A stretch of DNA of 37,739 nt from Verrucomicrobiales bacterium (GCA_005805505.1 SYMJ01000185.1:1-37739); one strand, 5' to 3'. Shown: positions 17,966 to 26,755, numbered from the stretch's first letter. Notes: generated from the sequence alone by a model not told the origin. Made by a program: numbers and translations.

Positions 17966-19387
17966 ATGAACCTCCACCAACTGTTCCTCGCCGACCTCGG
18001 CCCAGAACTCCAGCTCACCGCGGAGACACTGCGGCAGGCCAGCTTCGCCGTGCGCCGAAACCGCAACGAATGGCTGCTGCAACAGCGCACACGAGCGGTC
18101 ATCGAGATGATCGCCCATACCGCCGATCAATGGCTGGAGCCGGGAAACCAATTTCGCATCCTAGCCCTCCGCGACGGCCCCCAGGAAACCGGCTGGAGCC
18201 CGGCCACCCTGGCGCGCGGACTCGACACCTTCTTCCGATCCATCACGGTGGAGTCGCTCGAGGCCCTCGTCGCCCAGGATCTCGGCGACGCCCGCCGCCT
18301 CGACGACTTCGGGGCGGGATCGGCCGAGCACCGCACGGGGCGCACCTCACTGGCCGTGGGGCCCGAGCTGTTGGTGCACCTGACGGCGGGCAACCTGCCC
18401 AATCCGGCCCTGTTCTCCATCATCTTAGGTCTGATCACACGATCGGCCCAGATCGTGAAATGCCCCCGCGACGCCTCGCTGTTGCCCCGCCTCTTCGCTC
18501 ACTCGCTCGCCGCCACCGAATCAAAGATCGGAGCCTGCCTAGAGCTCGTTACCTGGAGCCATGACGAGTGGAATGCCCGCGAGCTCGAAGACACGCTCTT
18601 CTCCGAAGCCGCCTGCGTGACTGCCACCGGCAGCGACACCATGCTGGCGGAAGTTCGCCCCCGCATTCCGTCCCGCACCCGCTTCATCGGCTACGGGCAT
18701 CGCATGAGCTTCGGCCTTATTACCAAGGAATCGTTGAGCCCGTATTCCCGCAAGCGACTGGTGCGGGCCATGGCCGACGACATCACCGCATGGAACCAAT
18801 TGGGATGCCTTTCTCCCCACGCCTACTATATCGAGGAAGAGGCCTCCGGCAGTGCGGAGACACTGGCTGCCGAGTTGGCTGACGAACTGGAGCGACGTGA
18901 AGCGACCGAACCACGCGGCACCATTGGTCTCGCCGAATCGGCGCTCATCCAGTCTCGACGGAGCACCTTTGCGTTGAGAGCCGCGGCCATGGCGTCACTG
19001 ACCGAGCGGAATTTGAACCGCTCACTGTTCTTCGATCCGCCCGCAACCGTGCGGCTTTGGGCCAGCACCGAATCCACGGCCTGGACCGTGGTTCTTAACC
19101 ACGACGCCCGCTTTCAACCCTCCTGCCTCCACCGGTTCATCGAACTTAAACCCGTCCGACAATGGAGCGAAGTGCTCCGGTTCGCTGAACCCTTCCGCCA
19201 TCTAGTCTCTACGGTCGCAGTCGCGGCGCCCGATGACCGTTTGCCAGACATAGCTCGTCAGCTAGCCCATTGGGGCGTGAGCCGCATTTGTCCTATTGGC
19301 CGCATGCAAGAACCCCCGGCGGCTTGGCGTCACGACGGCCGGCCCGCCTTGGGCGACCTGGTGACTTGGACTGACCTCGAAACCTAG
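17966..19387 (+). CDS. LuxC-family acyl-CoA / acyl-protein reductase
   Basis: A 473-residue aldehyde-dehydrogenase-fold protein of the LuxC family, which reduces an enzyme-bound acyl thioester to the fatty aldehyde with NADPH. The nucleotide-binding region includes VHLTAGNLPNPALFSIILGL and IVKCPRDASL. The catalytic Cys281 lies in WNQLGCLSPHAYYIE, close to the position of the active Cys in luminous LuxC. The length is typical. ATG 17966 is preferred; GTG 17960 lies just two bases past the luxE-like stop. The tight spacing means the two proteins are made together, consistent with a transfer complex. queD follows 24 bp later. Confidence 0.85.
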   Translation: MNLHQLFLADLGPELQLTAETLRQASFAVRRNRNEWLLQQRTRAVIEMIAHTADQWLEPGNQFRILALRDGPQETGWSPATLARGLDTFFRSITVESLEALVAQDLGDARRLDDFGAGSAEHRTGRTSLAVGPELLVHLTAGNLPNPALFSIILGLITRSAQIVKCPRDASLLPRLFAHSLAATESKIGACLELVTWSHDEWNARELEDTLFSEAACVTATGSDTMLAEVRPRIPSRTRFIGYGHRMSFGLITKESLSPYSRKRLVRAMADDITAWNQLGCLSPHAYYIEEEASGSAETLAAELADELERREATEPRGTIGLAESALIQSRRSTFALRAAAMASLTERNLNRSLFFDPPATVRLWASTESTAWTVVLNHDARFQPSCLHRFIELKPVRQWSEVLRFAEPFRHLVSTVAVAAPDDRLPDIARQLAHWGVSRICPIGRMQEPPAAWRHDGRPALGDLVTWTDLET

Positions 19388-19411
19388 CCCACTCTCTTAA
19401 AACCCCTCTTC

Positions 19412-19768
19412 ATGGAACTCCGCAAAACCTTTCAGATCGAAGCCGCACACCGCCTGCCCAACGTGCCCACGGGCCACAAATGCGCCCGCCTCCACGGTCA
19501 CAGTTGGCGCATCGAGGTCGCCATCGAGGGTCCTGTCGGAAACGACACGGGATGGGTGATGGACTATGCCGAACTCAAGGCCGCCTTCCAGCCGATCCAT
19601 GACCGGATCGACCACAACTACCTCAATGAAATCCCGGGCTTGGAAAACCCCACGAGTGAGCGGTTGGCCGTATGGCTCTGGAACGAACTGAAGCCGCGCC
19701 TACCACTCTTGATCGAACTAGTCATCGCCGAGACCTGCACCTCGCGCTGCGTGTACCGAGGTCAATGA
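19412..19768 (+). CDS. queD: 6-carboxytetrahydropterin synthase (QueD) / PTPS family
   Basis: A 118-residue protein of the 6-pyruvoyl-tetrahydropterin synthase family. QueD converts dihydroneopterin triphosphate to 6-carboxy-tetrahydropterin, the first committed precursor of queuosine and other 7-deazaguanines. Zinc ligands are His13 (AAHRL) and His28/His30 (LHGHSW), with catalytic Cys24 in KCARLHGH. MDYAELKAAFQPIHDRIDHNYLNE and the C-terminal ETCTSRCVYRG (catalytic Glu) are intact. No queC, queE or queF is nearby. It starts 24 bp after the LuxC-like gene and may share its transcript, although no metabolic link is obvious. Confidence 0.9.
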   Translation: MELRKTFQIEAAHRLPNVPTGHKCARLHGHSWRIEVAIEGPVGNDTGWVMDYAELKAAFQPIHDRIDHNYLNEIPGLENPTSERLAVWLWNELKPRLPLLIELVIAETCTSRCVYRGQ

Positions 19769-19787
19769 GGTCAGAGCCTCCTCATCG

Positions 19788-20255
19788 TCAGCCGACCCGT
19801 TGAATGGGAATCTTGATGACCACCTTGCGAATCAGAGTCGGTTGCCCATGGATCACTTTGGGACGATGGGCGTCACTGGGGAAGAAGATCGAAAACCGCC
19901 CGGCCGCCTGGGTGATGGGCGTGTAATCGTCGGCAGGGAACCAAAATTGAACGTCGTTGCCGAAGGGGCCATCCGGGCTCAGAGCCTCGCGCGGGATCCA
20001 GTCGATCGTCTCGAAGCCAGCGATGGTATACTGGATGTCGATGTGCTCCCGGTGGCTTTCAAAACGACAGCTCTGGCGGTCTTGAGTGGTGTACTCCTGA
20101 ACCGACGCATGCAGCGTAGGACCCTCCAGCTCATAAGTTCCCAGCGGGGTCTCTGGAGTCAGGGTCCGCAACCAATCGAGACACACACCCCAGACCGGGG
20201 AGGATCGAAGGAACGGAGACCAAGTCTCGGGATAATTCAAGGTGGCGTGGAGCAT
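19788..20255 (-). CDS. YhcH/YjgK/YiaL (TabA) family cupin protein
   Basis: A 155-residue cupin-like protein of the DUF386/YhcH family; members include E. coli TabA and genes in sialic-acid catabolic operons. Landmarks are the SVQEYTT strand and the ESHREHIDIQYTIAG motif with the metal-binding His/Glu cluster. The C-terminal FFPSDAHRPKVI and RKVVIKIPI end the protein in the usual place. Function in this organism is unknown; metal-dependent sugar isomerisation is one suggestion for the family. It follows rsmB by 38 bp on the same strand and is probably the last gene of the greA-nusG-rsmB transcript. Confidence 0.87.
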   Translation of the reverse strand: MLHATLNYPETWSPFLRSSPVWGVCLDWLRTLTPETPLGTYELEGPTLHASVQEYTTQDRQSCRFESHREHIDIQYTIAGFETIDWIPREALSPDGPFGNDVQFWFPADDYTPITQAAGRFSIFFPSDAHRPKVIHGQPTLIRKVVIKIPIQRVG

Positions 20256-20293
20256 GATGGCGGAGGGCGAAGGGTGGAGATCTTATCGATGGT

Positions 20294-21631
20294 TCAGCTG
20301 GGCCTGAGAAACTTTGCGGCAAAGGCTCCATCGACGGGTGTCCGCACCGGATGAAGGCTGCGCCGGACCGACTCGGTCCACCCGGGGTGATCCCGAAGGA
20401 ATGCGTCGACCACTTGCTCGTTCTCCTCCGGTTCCAAGCTGCAGGTGCTGTACACCAAGACGCCGCCCGGACGGACGCGCAAGGCCGCCTGGTGGAGCAA
20501 CTGAAGCTGTTCAGCCGCCAACCGGATGATCTCTTGGGGCTGAATGCGCCAGCGAAGTTCCAGGCGCCGACGAAGAACTCCCGAGTTGGAACACGGGGCA
20601 TCCACCAAGACCCGATCGAAACGCTCCTCAGGCCCACCGAGTTCCGGGTTGGGCTGCAACTCGATTCCGGTAACCCCGAGGCGTAGGGCATTCTCACGGA
20701 CCAGATCCAACCGACCGGCATGGTCATCATGGGCCACGATGCATCCGGTATTCTTAAGACGCTCAGCGATGGCCAAAGTCTTGCCGCCCGGAGCCGAGCA
20801 AAGATCCAGAATACGCTCACCGGGCTGGGCATCGAGCAAGTGCACGGCCATCAGGGTGCTGGGATCTTGGACGTAGAAACCGCCCTCCCGGAACGAACCC
20901 AGGGTTTCAAGGGAAGGATGGCGACCGAGGGCGAAGAGGGTGTCGGGATCGGCCCAGTCCACCTGAATTGGAGTCGCATCCACCCCTTCGGTCTTCCACC
21001 GGGCCAATAGGTCTTGCGACGTCGTCCGGAGTCGGTTGACCCGGGCACAGGTAGACGGCGCGGAGTTGTTCCATGCCAGCAATCGTTGAAGATCTGCCTT
21101 GTTCAGGACTCCAGCCCATCGCTGCACCAACCACTCCGGATGAGACCAACCCACGGCTGGATCCTTCGACTGCAGCGCATAGAGGGCCCGGCGGCAGGCG
21201 TCTTTTTCACGGGCCACGCCGCGCAACACCGCGTTGACAAAGCCACTCTGCGCCGAAAACCCGCGCTGACGGGCTAACAAAACCGCCTCGTTGACCACCG
21301 CATGATCGGGAACCCGATCGAGAAACAGCAGTTGGTACAACCCCATTTGCAGAATGCCCCGAAGGACCGGACGCTGAGGCCGCCCGTCGGTGCGAGAGGC
21401 AACAATATGGTCCAAGGCCGTGCGATTGCGCAGGACACCGAAGGCAATCTCTTGTGCCAGACGTCGGTCGCCCTCGGAGAGCGCCTGCAGGCCCGGGATT
21501 CGCTCCAGTCGGTGCTCAAGAAAATCCCCCGGCTCACTGCATTGAAGAAGAATCTCCAGCACCGATGAACGGGCCGTGGGCGGTGGCAGCGGACGAGCCC
21601 GTGGTGGGCGCTCAGATAAGTTCGAGATCAT
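20294..21631 (-). CDS. rsmB: 16S rRNA (cytosine-C5)-methyltransferase, RsmB/Sun family
   Basis: A 445-residue two-domain protein. The N-terminal NusB-like RNA-binding domain covers residues 20 to about 165 (SVLEILLQ.., LAQEIAFGVLRNRTALDHIV, FVNAVLRGV). The C-terminal SAM-dependent methyltransferase follows. The SAM motif is ILDLCSAPGGKTLAIAERL. The PC motif is VLVDAPCSNSGVLRRR, and the catalytic Cys397 sits in YSTCSLEPEENEQVV. It is predicted to methylate C967 of 16S rRNA. The start ATG 21631 lies inside the last 20 bases of the upstream nusG-like gene, so translation is likely coupled. Confidence 0.93.
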   Translation of the reverse strand: MISNLSERPPRARPLPPPTARSSVLEILLQCSEPGDFLEHRLERIPGLQALSEGDRRLAQEIAFGVLRNRTALDHIVASRTDGRPQRPVLRGILQMGLYQLLFLDRVPDHAVVNEAVLLARQRGFSAQSGFVNAVLRGVAREKDACRRALYALQSKDPAVGWSHPEWLVQRWAGVLNKADLQRLLAWNNSAPSTCARVNRLRTTSQDLLARWKTEGVDATPIQVDWADPDTLFALGRHPSLETLGSFREGGFYVQDPSTLMAVHLLDAQPGERILDLCSAPGGKTLAIAERLKNTGCIVAHDDHAGRLDLVRENALRLGVTGIELQPNPELGGPEERFDRVLVDAPCSNSGVLRRRLELRWRIQPQEIIRLAAEQLQLLHQAALRVRPGGVLVYSTCSLEPEENEQVVDAFLRDHPGWTESVRRSLHPVRTPVDGAFAAKFLRPS

Positions 21632-22160
21632 CGGCCTGAATTTTTACAACAACAGCCTGCCCGATAAAATCGAGCCGCAAGTGAACATCCGACATCTTGG
21701 CGCGGCTTTCCACCCAAGCTTCTATGCCCCGCATTGGCCCCGATTTGATGCGAACCTGCAGACCCGCCTTGATCTCGGGGCTAACCCGGATTTCTACCTG
21801 CGCATCGAGGGCGCGGTAAATATCATCGAGTTGACCCACGAACTCCGCCTGGTCGTGGATATTCAGCACATTGGCCACATACCGATTCTGCACCAGCATC
21901 TGCCGATGGCGCTTCTCCACCCGTGCGAAGAGATAGCCCGGAAACAGCGGCTTCTCGAAAACGACACGCTTACGCACGTAGGTCTTGACGCTGCGGTACA
22001 CGGGCAACCGGTGTTCGTAACCCTGCTCTAGGCAGAATTCAGACAGCTTCTTCTCCGTCCGCGGCCGACAATGAGCAACAAACCATGTTAACTCCGTCCA
22101 CTCGGGTTCCATCGACAGTGGATCGTCCTCTTCAAAGGATTCGGAAGGATGTGAGGCCAT
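21612..22160 (-). CDS. NusG-family transcription antitermination protein (NusG/RfaH paralogue)
   Basis: A 182-residue protein with a NusG N-terminal (NGN) domain and a C-terminal KOW domain. NGN landmarks are WFVAHCRPRTEKKLSEFCLEQ, the basic RKRVVFEKPLFPGYLFARV segment and VANVLNI. The KOW part is LQVRIKSGPMRGIEAWVESR. An acidic leader (SESFEEDDPLSMEPEW) precedes the NGN domain. ATG 22160 has GGAA upstream; a longer in-frame start at 22196 and a shorter one at 22109 exist. The gene is not beside secE/rplK, where housekeeping nusG normally lies, so this may be a specialised paralogue. It overlaps rsmB by 20 bp and lies 69 bp after the giant greA. Confidence 0.85.
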   Translation of the reverse strand: MASHPSESFEEDDPLSMEPEWTELTWFVAHCRPRTEKKLSEFCLEQGYEHRLPVYRSVKTYVRKRVVFEKPLFPGYLFARVEKRHRQMLVQNRYVANVLNIHDQAEFVGQLDDIYRALDAQVEIRVSPEIKAGLQVRIKSGPMRGIEAWVESRAKMSDVHLRLDFIGQAVVVKIQADDLELI

Positions 22161-22229
22161 GATGATTCCGGGGATGCCTGGGTCGAAACCCGGCATCCCG
22201 ATGAACTACGAGACTCGACTGCGGGCCAA

Positions 22230-24044
22230 CTAGGCGGCCACCACGTAGGCCGCAATACTTTCGATGCGGTACTTCTTGGACTGTCCCTCCGACCTGAAGG
22301 CGACCTCGGCTCCGACGGGTTGTCCCACGAAGATCTTCGCGAAGGGAGTTAGGTAGCTGAGGATGTTCTTGTCAGGATCCCCGTCCCAGGCTCCCAGGAT
22401 TTCGAAACGCTCCTTGAGGCCACTCTCAACTTCGGTGACGTGGATGACCGTCCCTGGGCCGACCGCATCGGTGCGGACATTGGCCCAATCGGTTCCTCGG
22501 GCGCGCCCCAAATCGCGCTCCAACTCGGCCTTACGGCGTTGGAGTACCCGCTGCATTTCTTTGGCGGACTTGTACTCGTGATTCTCGCGGAGATCTCCGT
22601 AGCTGCGGGCCAGAGCGATGTCCTTGACGTTGGCGGGTACGCGCTTGGTGACCAGATCCTGGTACTCCTCCTGACGGCGCTGAAGGCTAGACCAACTGAC
22701 TAGGAAGATATGATCCTCCTTCTTGTTGTCACCGGTGATCATCTCCTGGATCGCCGGGTAGGCCTTGACGATGCGAGCGAAAAGGGACCGCTTGTCCATG
22801 TCATCAAAGCTGGGCGAGAGCTGCAAACTGCGAGTCAGATCGCGGATGACATCGACGTCCGCCGACTCGATCAACTCCGGCAGGAGCTTGATATCGTCGA
22901 GAATGAAGTCGCGGAGACGATTGGATCGCTTCTCGTTGAAGGCATCCCGCTCCATGGCGGTCAGCATCGCGCGGAAAACCTCAGGTCCGAGAATATCGGC
23001 GAAGTGATCATCGCGCTCCTTGCCGAGCCAGAGCAGCAGTTCGCTGCTGGCGCCGTGCTGACTGACGAGCCGGATCAACTCTTGCTTGAGCAACTGACCC
23101 CGGTTCTCGAGCAGCAAGAGCCGAGCACATTCACCGGCCAGCTTCGCGCTGACGTTGTTGATAATGAAAATGAGCTTGGAACCCCAATCGGGCACAGAAT
23201 CCCGCAGAGCCTCTAAGGTGCGGCGGTGCTTGGCCGCGGGAAGTTCGGAGAAGAACTCTACCAGCCTGCTCTGGCCGTTGAGGATTTCGCGCGCCGTGAT
23301 CGGTCCTTCAGGGATGTCGAGGCCCGCCAATTTCTTGAGGTCATCGCGGACGAAGACACCTTCCAACGCCAAGGCTGGCATGGTCACCGCATGGTTGGTG
23401 ATGTCGGAACTAAGAATGGCGACGATCTCGGCGATCACGGCCTTGTCATTAATATCAGCGACGCTCTTGAGGATTTCTGAAGCCACCGCAACGCGGGCCT
23501 TCAGGCCCTTAGCGGCCTTGAAGTCTGTGCCCAAGCGCACGCCGATGTTGACCTCGGAATCCTGATAGAGGATGGGCTCAGTTTTCTTGAGCGGCACGGT
23601 GAAGTGGCCGTCCTGCTTCATCTCGGACCGGGCAACTTCCCACCACTTTTTCCAATCGCTGCTGATAATATCCTTCAGCACAACCTGGATCTGGTCGGCG
23701 GTGGCCGAGCCACCGAAATTGCTCAACGCCAGCTTGACCACAGAAAGGTGATGAAGAGCTGCCTCGCGCTTCAACCCGTCGAGGTCGAGAGCCTTGCGAG
23801 CGAGAATGTGGTCCTTAGCAATGGGCTTGAGCGACTCTGCCGAGAAGGCGAGGTCCATCGAGTGACCCGCCTTATTGGTGAAGTCGATGTTCATCCGTCC
23901 TAGGGCCAGATCCACAGAAACGATGCGGCCAAAACCCCAGCTCTTGTGATGGCAGAATCCCGCTTCCTTCAGCGACAGCAGCGGGGTGATGTGGGGTTTC
24001 TGAATCTTTCCGGCGGCAACCAGTTTCTCAAGTTCGTCTCTCAT
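22230..24044 (-). CDS. greA: Large GreA-type transcription elongation factor with ~450-residue N-terminal extension
   Basis: A 604-residue protein, almost four times the length of standard GreA (~158 aa). The C-terminal ~150 residues are GreA: the coiled-coil tip SYGDLRENHEYKSAKEMQ carries the acidic pair Asp484 and Glu487. These residues place a metal in the RNA polymerase active site to cleave backtracked RNA. The FKBP-like domain follows (VGPGTVIHVTEV, NILSYLTPFAKIFVGQPVGAEV). The N-terminal ~450 residues are alpha-helical, repeat-like and unassigned. Chlamydiae also encode an oversized GreA (about 700 residues), so this looks like a PVC-superphylum form. It is the first gene of the greA-nusG-rsmB-yhcH group. 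Confidence 0.88.
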   Translation of the reverse strand: MRDELEKLVAAGKIQKPHITPLLSLKEAGFCHHKSWGFGRIVSVDLALGRMNIDFTNKAGHSMDLAFSAESLKPIAKDHILARKALDLDGLKREAALHHLSVVKLALSNFGGSATADQIQVVLKDIISSDWKKWWEVARSEMKQDGHFTVPLKKTEPILYQDSEVNIGVRLGTDFKAAKGLKARVAVASEILKSVADINDKAVIAEIVAILSSDITNHAVTMPALALEGVFVRDDLKKLAGLDIPEGPITAREILNGQSRLVEFFSELPAAKHRRTLEALRDSVPDWGSKLIFIINNVSAKLAGECARLLLLENRGQLLKQELIRLVSQHGASSELLLWLGKERDDHFADILGPEVFRAMLTAMERDAFNEKRSNRLRDFILDDIKLLPELIESADVDVIRDLTRSLQLSPSFDDMDKRSLFARIVKAYPAIQEMITGDNKKEDHIFLVSWSSLQRRQEEYQDLVTKRVPANVKDIALARSYGDLRENHEYKSAKEMQRVLQRRKAELERDLGRARGTDWANVRTDAVGPGTVIHVTEVESGLKERFEILGAWDGDPDKNILSYLTPFAKIFVGQPVGAEVAFRSEGQSKKYRIESIAAYVVAA

Positions 24045-24208
24045 GATCGGCTCAAAGTAGGCAGCCCAGTATGGGCGGTCGGTAACTATGCGCCGCAGAT
24101 GTCCTTCAGACCAACATGAAATTCATCTGTTACGGTTATAGCCTCCTATTAGAGGCTTCCCGCATCGGCTATCCGGACCTCATAGACTCCCTCTATACCG
24201 CCTCCCCC

Positions 24209-24942
24209 TGCCCCAACGGGGCAGCGCATACCAGCCCAGGGTGTAACCCTGGGTATGACCCCCTAGAATCAGCGCGTTCTGAAGGAGCGCCGCATAACGC
24301 CCGCACGGTCTAGGCATTCCGGGATATGCGGCGTTCCTACAGAACGCCAAACTCTGGGAACCTCTCTTCCCAGGGTTGCACCCTGGGCTGGTATGCCCTG
24401 CCCCGTTGGGGCATAGGACCGACAACGACACCGGATGCGGGTGACGCCCCGTTGGGGCATGGGGCCAATGGCCAACCCGTTGGGTATATAATGATGTGTT
24501 GAGGTATGGATCCGACAACGCCACCGAATGCAGGCGATGCCTCGTCAGATATGGAACCACGATCAAATCGGTCATGAAAATGAGGTTCTGGGTGTCCGGT
24601 TGGGGCATGGCACCGGAGACCAATATTTCGCAGGCGATGCCCCGTCCCAATATGGAACCGACGGCGACACCCATGGAGGCGATGTCCTGTTGGGGTATGG
24701 AACCGACATCGAACCGGTCATGGAAATGGGGTTCTGGGTGCCCCAACGGGGCACTGCATACCAGCCCAGGGTGCAACCCTGGGACCAAAAGACCCAATAT
24801 CTCGCGTTCTGAAGGAACGCCGCATATTCCGGGATCGTCGGTTTGCGTCGGGTTTATGCGGCGTTCCTACAGAACGCTAAACTCTGGGAACCTCTTTCCC
24901 CAGGGTTGCACCCTGGGCTGGTATGCAGCGCCCCGTTGGGGC
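24209..24942. repeat. Composite palindromic repeat cluster: two ~205-bp inverted structures flanking degenerate ~50-bp repeats
   Basis: Copy 1 is 24209-24413 and copy 2 is 24739-24942. Each has the same mirror-image order. It begins TGCCCCAACGGGGCA, then GCATACCAGC, a CAGGGT/ACCCTG hairpin and GCGTTCTGAAGGA(A/G)CGC. It then returns through ATGCGGCGTTC-CTACA-GAACGC, the CAGGGT/ACCCTG hairpin, GCTGGTATGC and CCCCGTTGGGG. Most of these are themselves short perfect stem-loops. Between the copies (24414-24738) lie about seven degenerate units of 44-52 bp built on GTTGGGGCATGGAACCGAC. No convincing gene is found from 24045 to 25004; open frames there read through the repeats. Confidence 0.85.
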
Positions 24943-25004
24943 TTTCCAAATGCAACCCAGAGGACATCCATCAATCACTTTCCTCCCAGCGGCCTCGCTC
25001 CGGC

Positions 25005-25367
25005 TTAAATTCCGCGCTCGTTGATAATTTGGTTGGCGGTATCGAGGACGATGACCTTAGGAGTCCACACCGACGCCTGAGCCTCCTCCACCTCGGCGAA
25101 CGACATGATAGTCAGTCGATCACCGATCTTTCCCAAATGGGCCACGGCACCGTTCAGCTCGATGACCCCGGAGCCCCGAGGACCGCAGATGGCGTAGGTC
25201 TCCCAGCGGGCTCCATTGGCCATGTTGCCGCAGAGGATGCGCTCGTAAGGATGCAAACCTGCGCGCTCCATAAGATCCTCGGCGATGGTAAGGCTCCCCT
25301 CGTAGTCGAGGCTGGCTGCGGTGACGGTGGCTCGATGCAGTTTGGATTTGAGCAGGTGGACAAGCAT
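25005..25367 (-). CDS. panD: Aspartate 1-decarboxylase proenzyme
   Basis: A 120-residue pyruvoyl-dependent enzyme that decarboxylates aspartate to beta-alanine for pantothenate and CoA synthesis. The proenzyme cleaves itself at Gly24-Ser25, visible in LDYEGSLTI. Other hallmarks are KLHRATVT near the N-terminus, ILCGNMANGARWETY and GAVAHLGKIGDRLTIMSFA. ATG 25367 gives the canonical start MLVHLLKSKLHRA; the TTG two codons earlier is unlikely. It stands alone, reading away from the Gfo/Idh/MocA gene across a 224-bp divergent region, with the palindromic repeat cluster downstream. Confidence 0.95.
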   Translation of the reverse strand: MLVHLLKSKLHRATVTAASLDYEGSLTIAEDLMERAGLHPYERILCGNMANGARWETYAICGPRGSGVIELNGAVAHLGKIGDRLTIMSFAEVEEAQASVWTPKVIVLDTANQIINERGI

Positions 25368-25591
25368 GGACAAGTAGCCCGGGCGTCAGAACCGCGCCCC
25401 AGGCGGGCGAAAAGCTAAGGCAGTCCGCCGCCAGGAGAACAGGGAAAGAGTTTCCACGGTGAAAACTCGTTACGTCTCGCGATTCGCAGCCCGGACTCAG
25501 CATGCCTCGGCCGTTGACTCGGTTGGCGACGGGCGGTGATGTTTAGCACCGTTTCCTCACGGCAATCACAGTCGTTCAACACACACCCATC

Positions 25592-26755
25592 ATGAGCAGA
25601 AAGATTCGTTACGGAATGGTCGGCGGCGGACGGGGCGCATTCATCGGCGCAGTGCACCGCATCGCCGCAAACATCGACGGCCAGATTGAGCTGGTCGCCG
25701 GCGCGTTTTCATCGGATCCGGAGAAGTCCAAGGCCTCCGGTGCAGACTTCTTCCTCTCCCCGGATCGAGTGTATGGCAGCTACCAGGAACTGGTGACCCA
25801 GGAGGCCGCTCTGCCGGCCGACCAGCGGATCGACTTCGTGTCCATTGTCACGCCCAACCACGTTCATTTTCCCGCGGCCAAGGCCGCCCTAGAGGCCGGG
25901 TTCCACGTGCTGAGCGACAAGCCGGCGACCTTCAATCTGGCTGAAGCCAAGGAACTCGCGGCCATCGTCAAAAAGACCGGCCGCCTCTACGGCTTGACTC
26001 ACAATTACACCGGATATCCGCTGGTGAAAGAAGCTCGCCACTTGGTCCACTCGGGCAAATTGGGCAAGATCCGCAAGGTCGTCGTTGAATACCCTCAAGG
26101 TTGGCTGGCGACCCGGCTCGAAGCCTCCGGTCAGAAACAGGCCGCTTGGCGTACCGACCCCAAGCGCAGCGGTGCCGCCGGCTGCATCGGCGACATCGGC
26201 ACCCACGCCGAAAACCTCGCCGAATACATCACCGGCCTGCAAATCAGTGAACTGGCCGCCGACCTGACCGCCTTTGTCAAAGGCCGCAAGCTCGATGACG
26301 ACGGCAACGTGCTGCTCCGCTTCAAAGGTGGAGCCAAGGGCGTGCTCCACAGCTCGCAAATCTCGGTCGGCGAAGAGAACAACCTGAACATCCGCGTGTA
26401 CGGAGAACTCGGTGGCCTCGAATGGCACCAGAATGAACCGAACACGCTGCTCGTGAAGTGGATGGACCAGCCCATGCAGGTCTATCGTACCGCCAATGGC
26501 TACCTCAGCGACGCCGCCAAGGCCGCTGGCCGCACGCCCCCTTCCCACCCCGAGGGCTACCTCGAGGCCTTCGCCAACATTTACAAAAACTTCGCCACCG
26601 CGATCCGCGCCCGTCAGGCCGGCAAGAAACTGGCCAAGGACGACGTGGCCAACGACTACCCGAAGATTGAAGACGGCGTACGCGGCATGGCCTTCATCGA
26701 AGCCGTGGTCGCCTCTTCCAAGGCCAACGCCGCTTGGACGAAAATCGGCGGTTGA
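25592..26755 (+). CDS. Gfo/Idh/MocA-family oxidoreductase (cytoplasmic)
   Basis: A 387-residue NAD(P)-dependent sugar-type oxidoreductase. The Rossmann motif is YGMVGGGRGAFIGAVHR. The family's EKP loop appears here as LSDKPATFNLAEAKELA, with the conserved Lys kept. YTGYPLVKEARHLV and GAAGCIGDIGTHAENLAEYITG carry the His/Asp region of the active site. No signal peptide is present, unlike the Tat-type relative near 30 kb. Such proteins act on inositols, glucosides or modified sugars; the substrate is not evident. Start ATG 25592. The stop is followed within 45 bp by the palindromic element. Confidence 0.9.
   Translation: MSRKIRYGMVGGGRGAFIGAVHRIAANIDGQIELVAGAFSSDPEKSKASGADFFLSPDRVYGSYQELVTQEAALPADQRIDFVSIVTPNHVHFPAAKAALEAGFHVLSDKPATFNLAEAKELAAIVKKTGRLYGLTHNYTGYPLVKEARHLVHSGKLGKIRKVVVEYPQGWLATRLEASGQKQAAWRTDPKRSGAAGCIGDIGTHAENLAEYITGLQISELAADLTAFVKGRKLDDDGNVLLRFKGGAKGVLHSSQISVGEENNLNIRVYGELGGLEWHQNEPNTLLVKWMDQPMQVYRTANGYLSDAAKAAGRTPPSHPEGYLEAFANIYKNFATAIRARQAGKKLAKDDVANDYPKIEDGVRGMAFIEAVVASSKANAAWTKIGG

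Noticed and set aside
16852-19387. Bioluminescence operon
   Set aside because: LuxE and LuxC relatives are present, but luciferase subunits (luxA, luxB) and luxD are absent from the surroundings.
24209-24942. Possible CRISPR array
   Set aside because: Repeat units differ in length and sequence, spacers are not uniform, and the overall structure is a nested palindrome; no cas genes are near.
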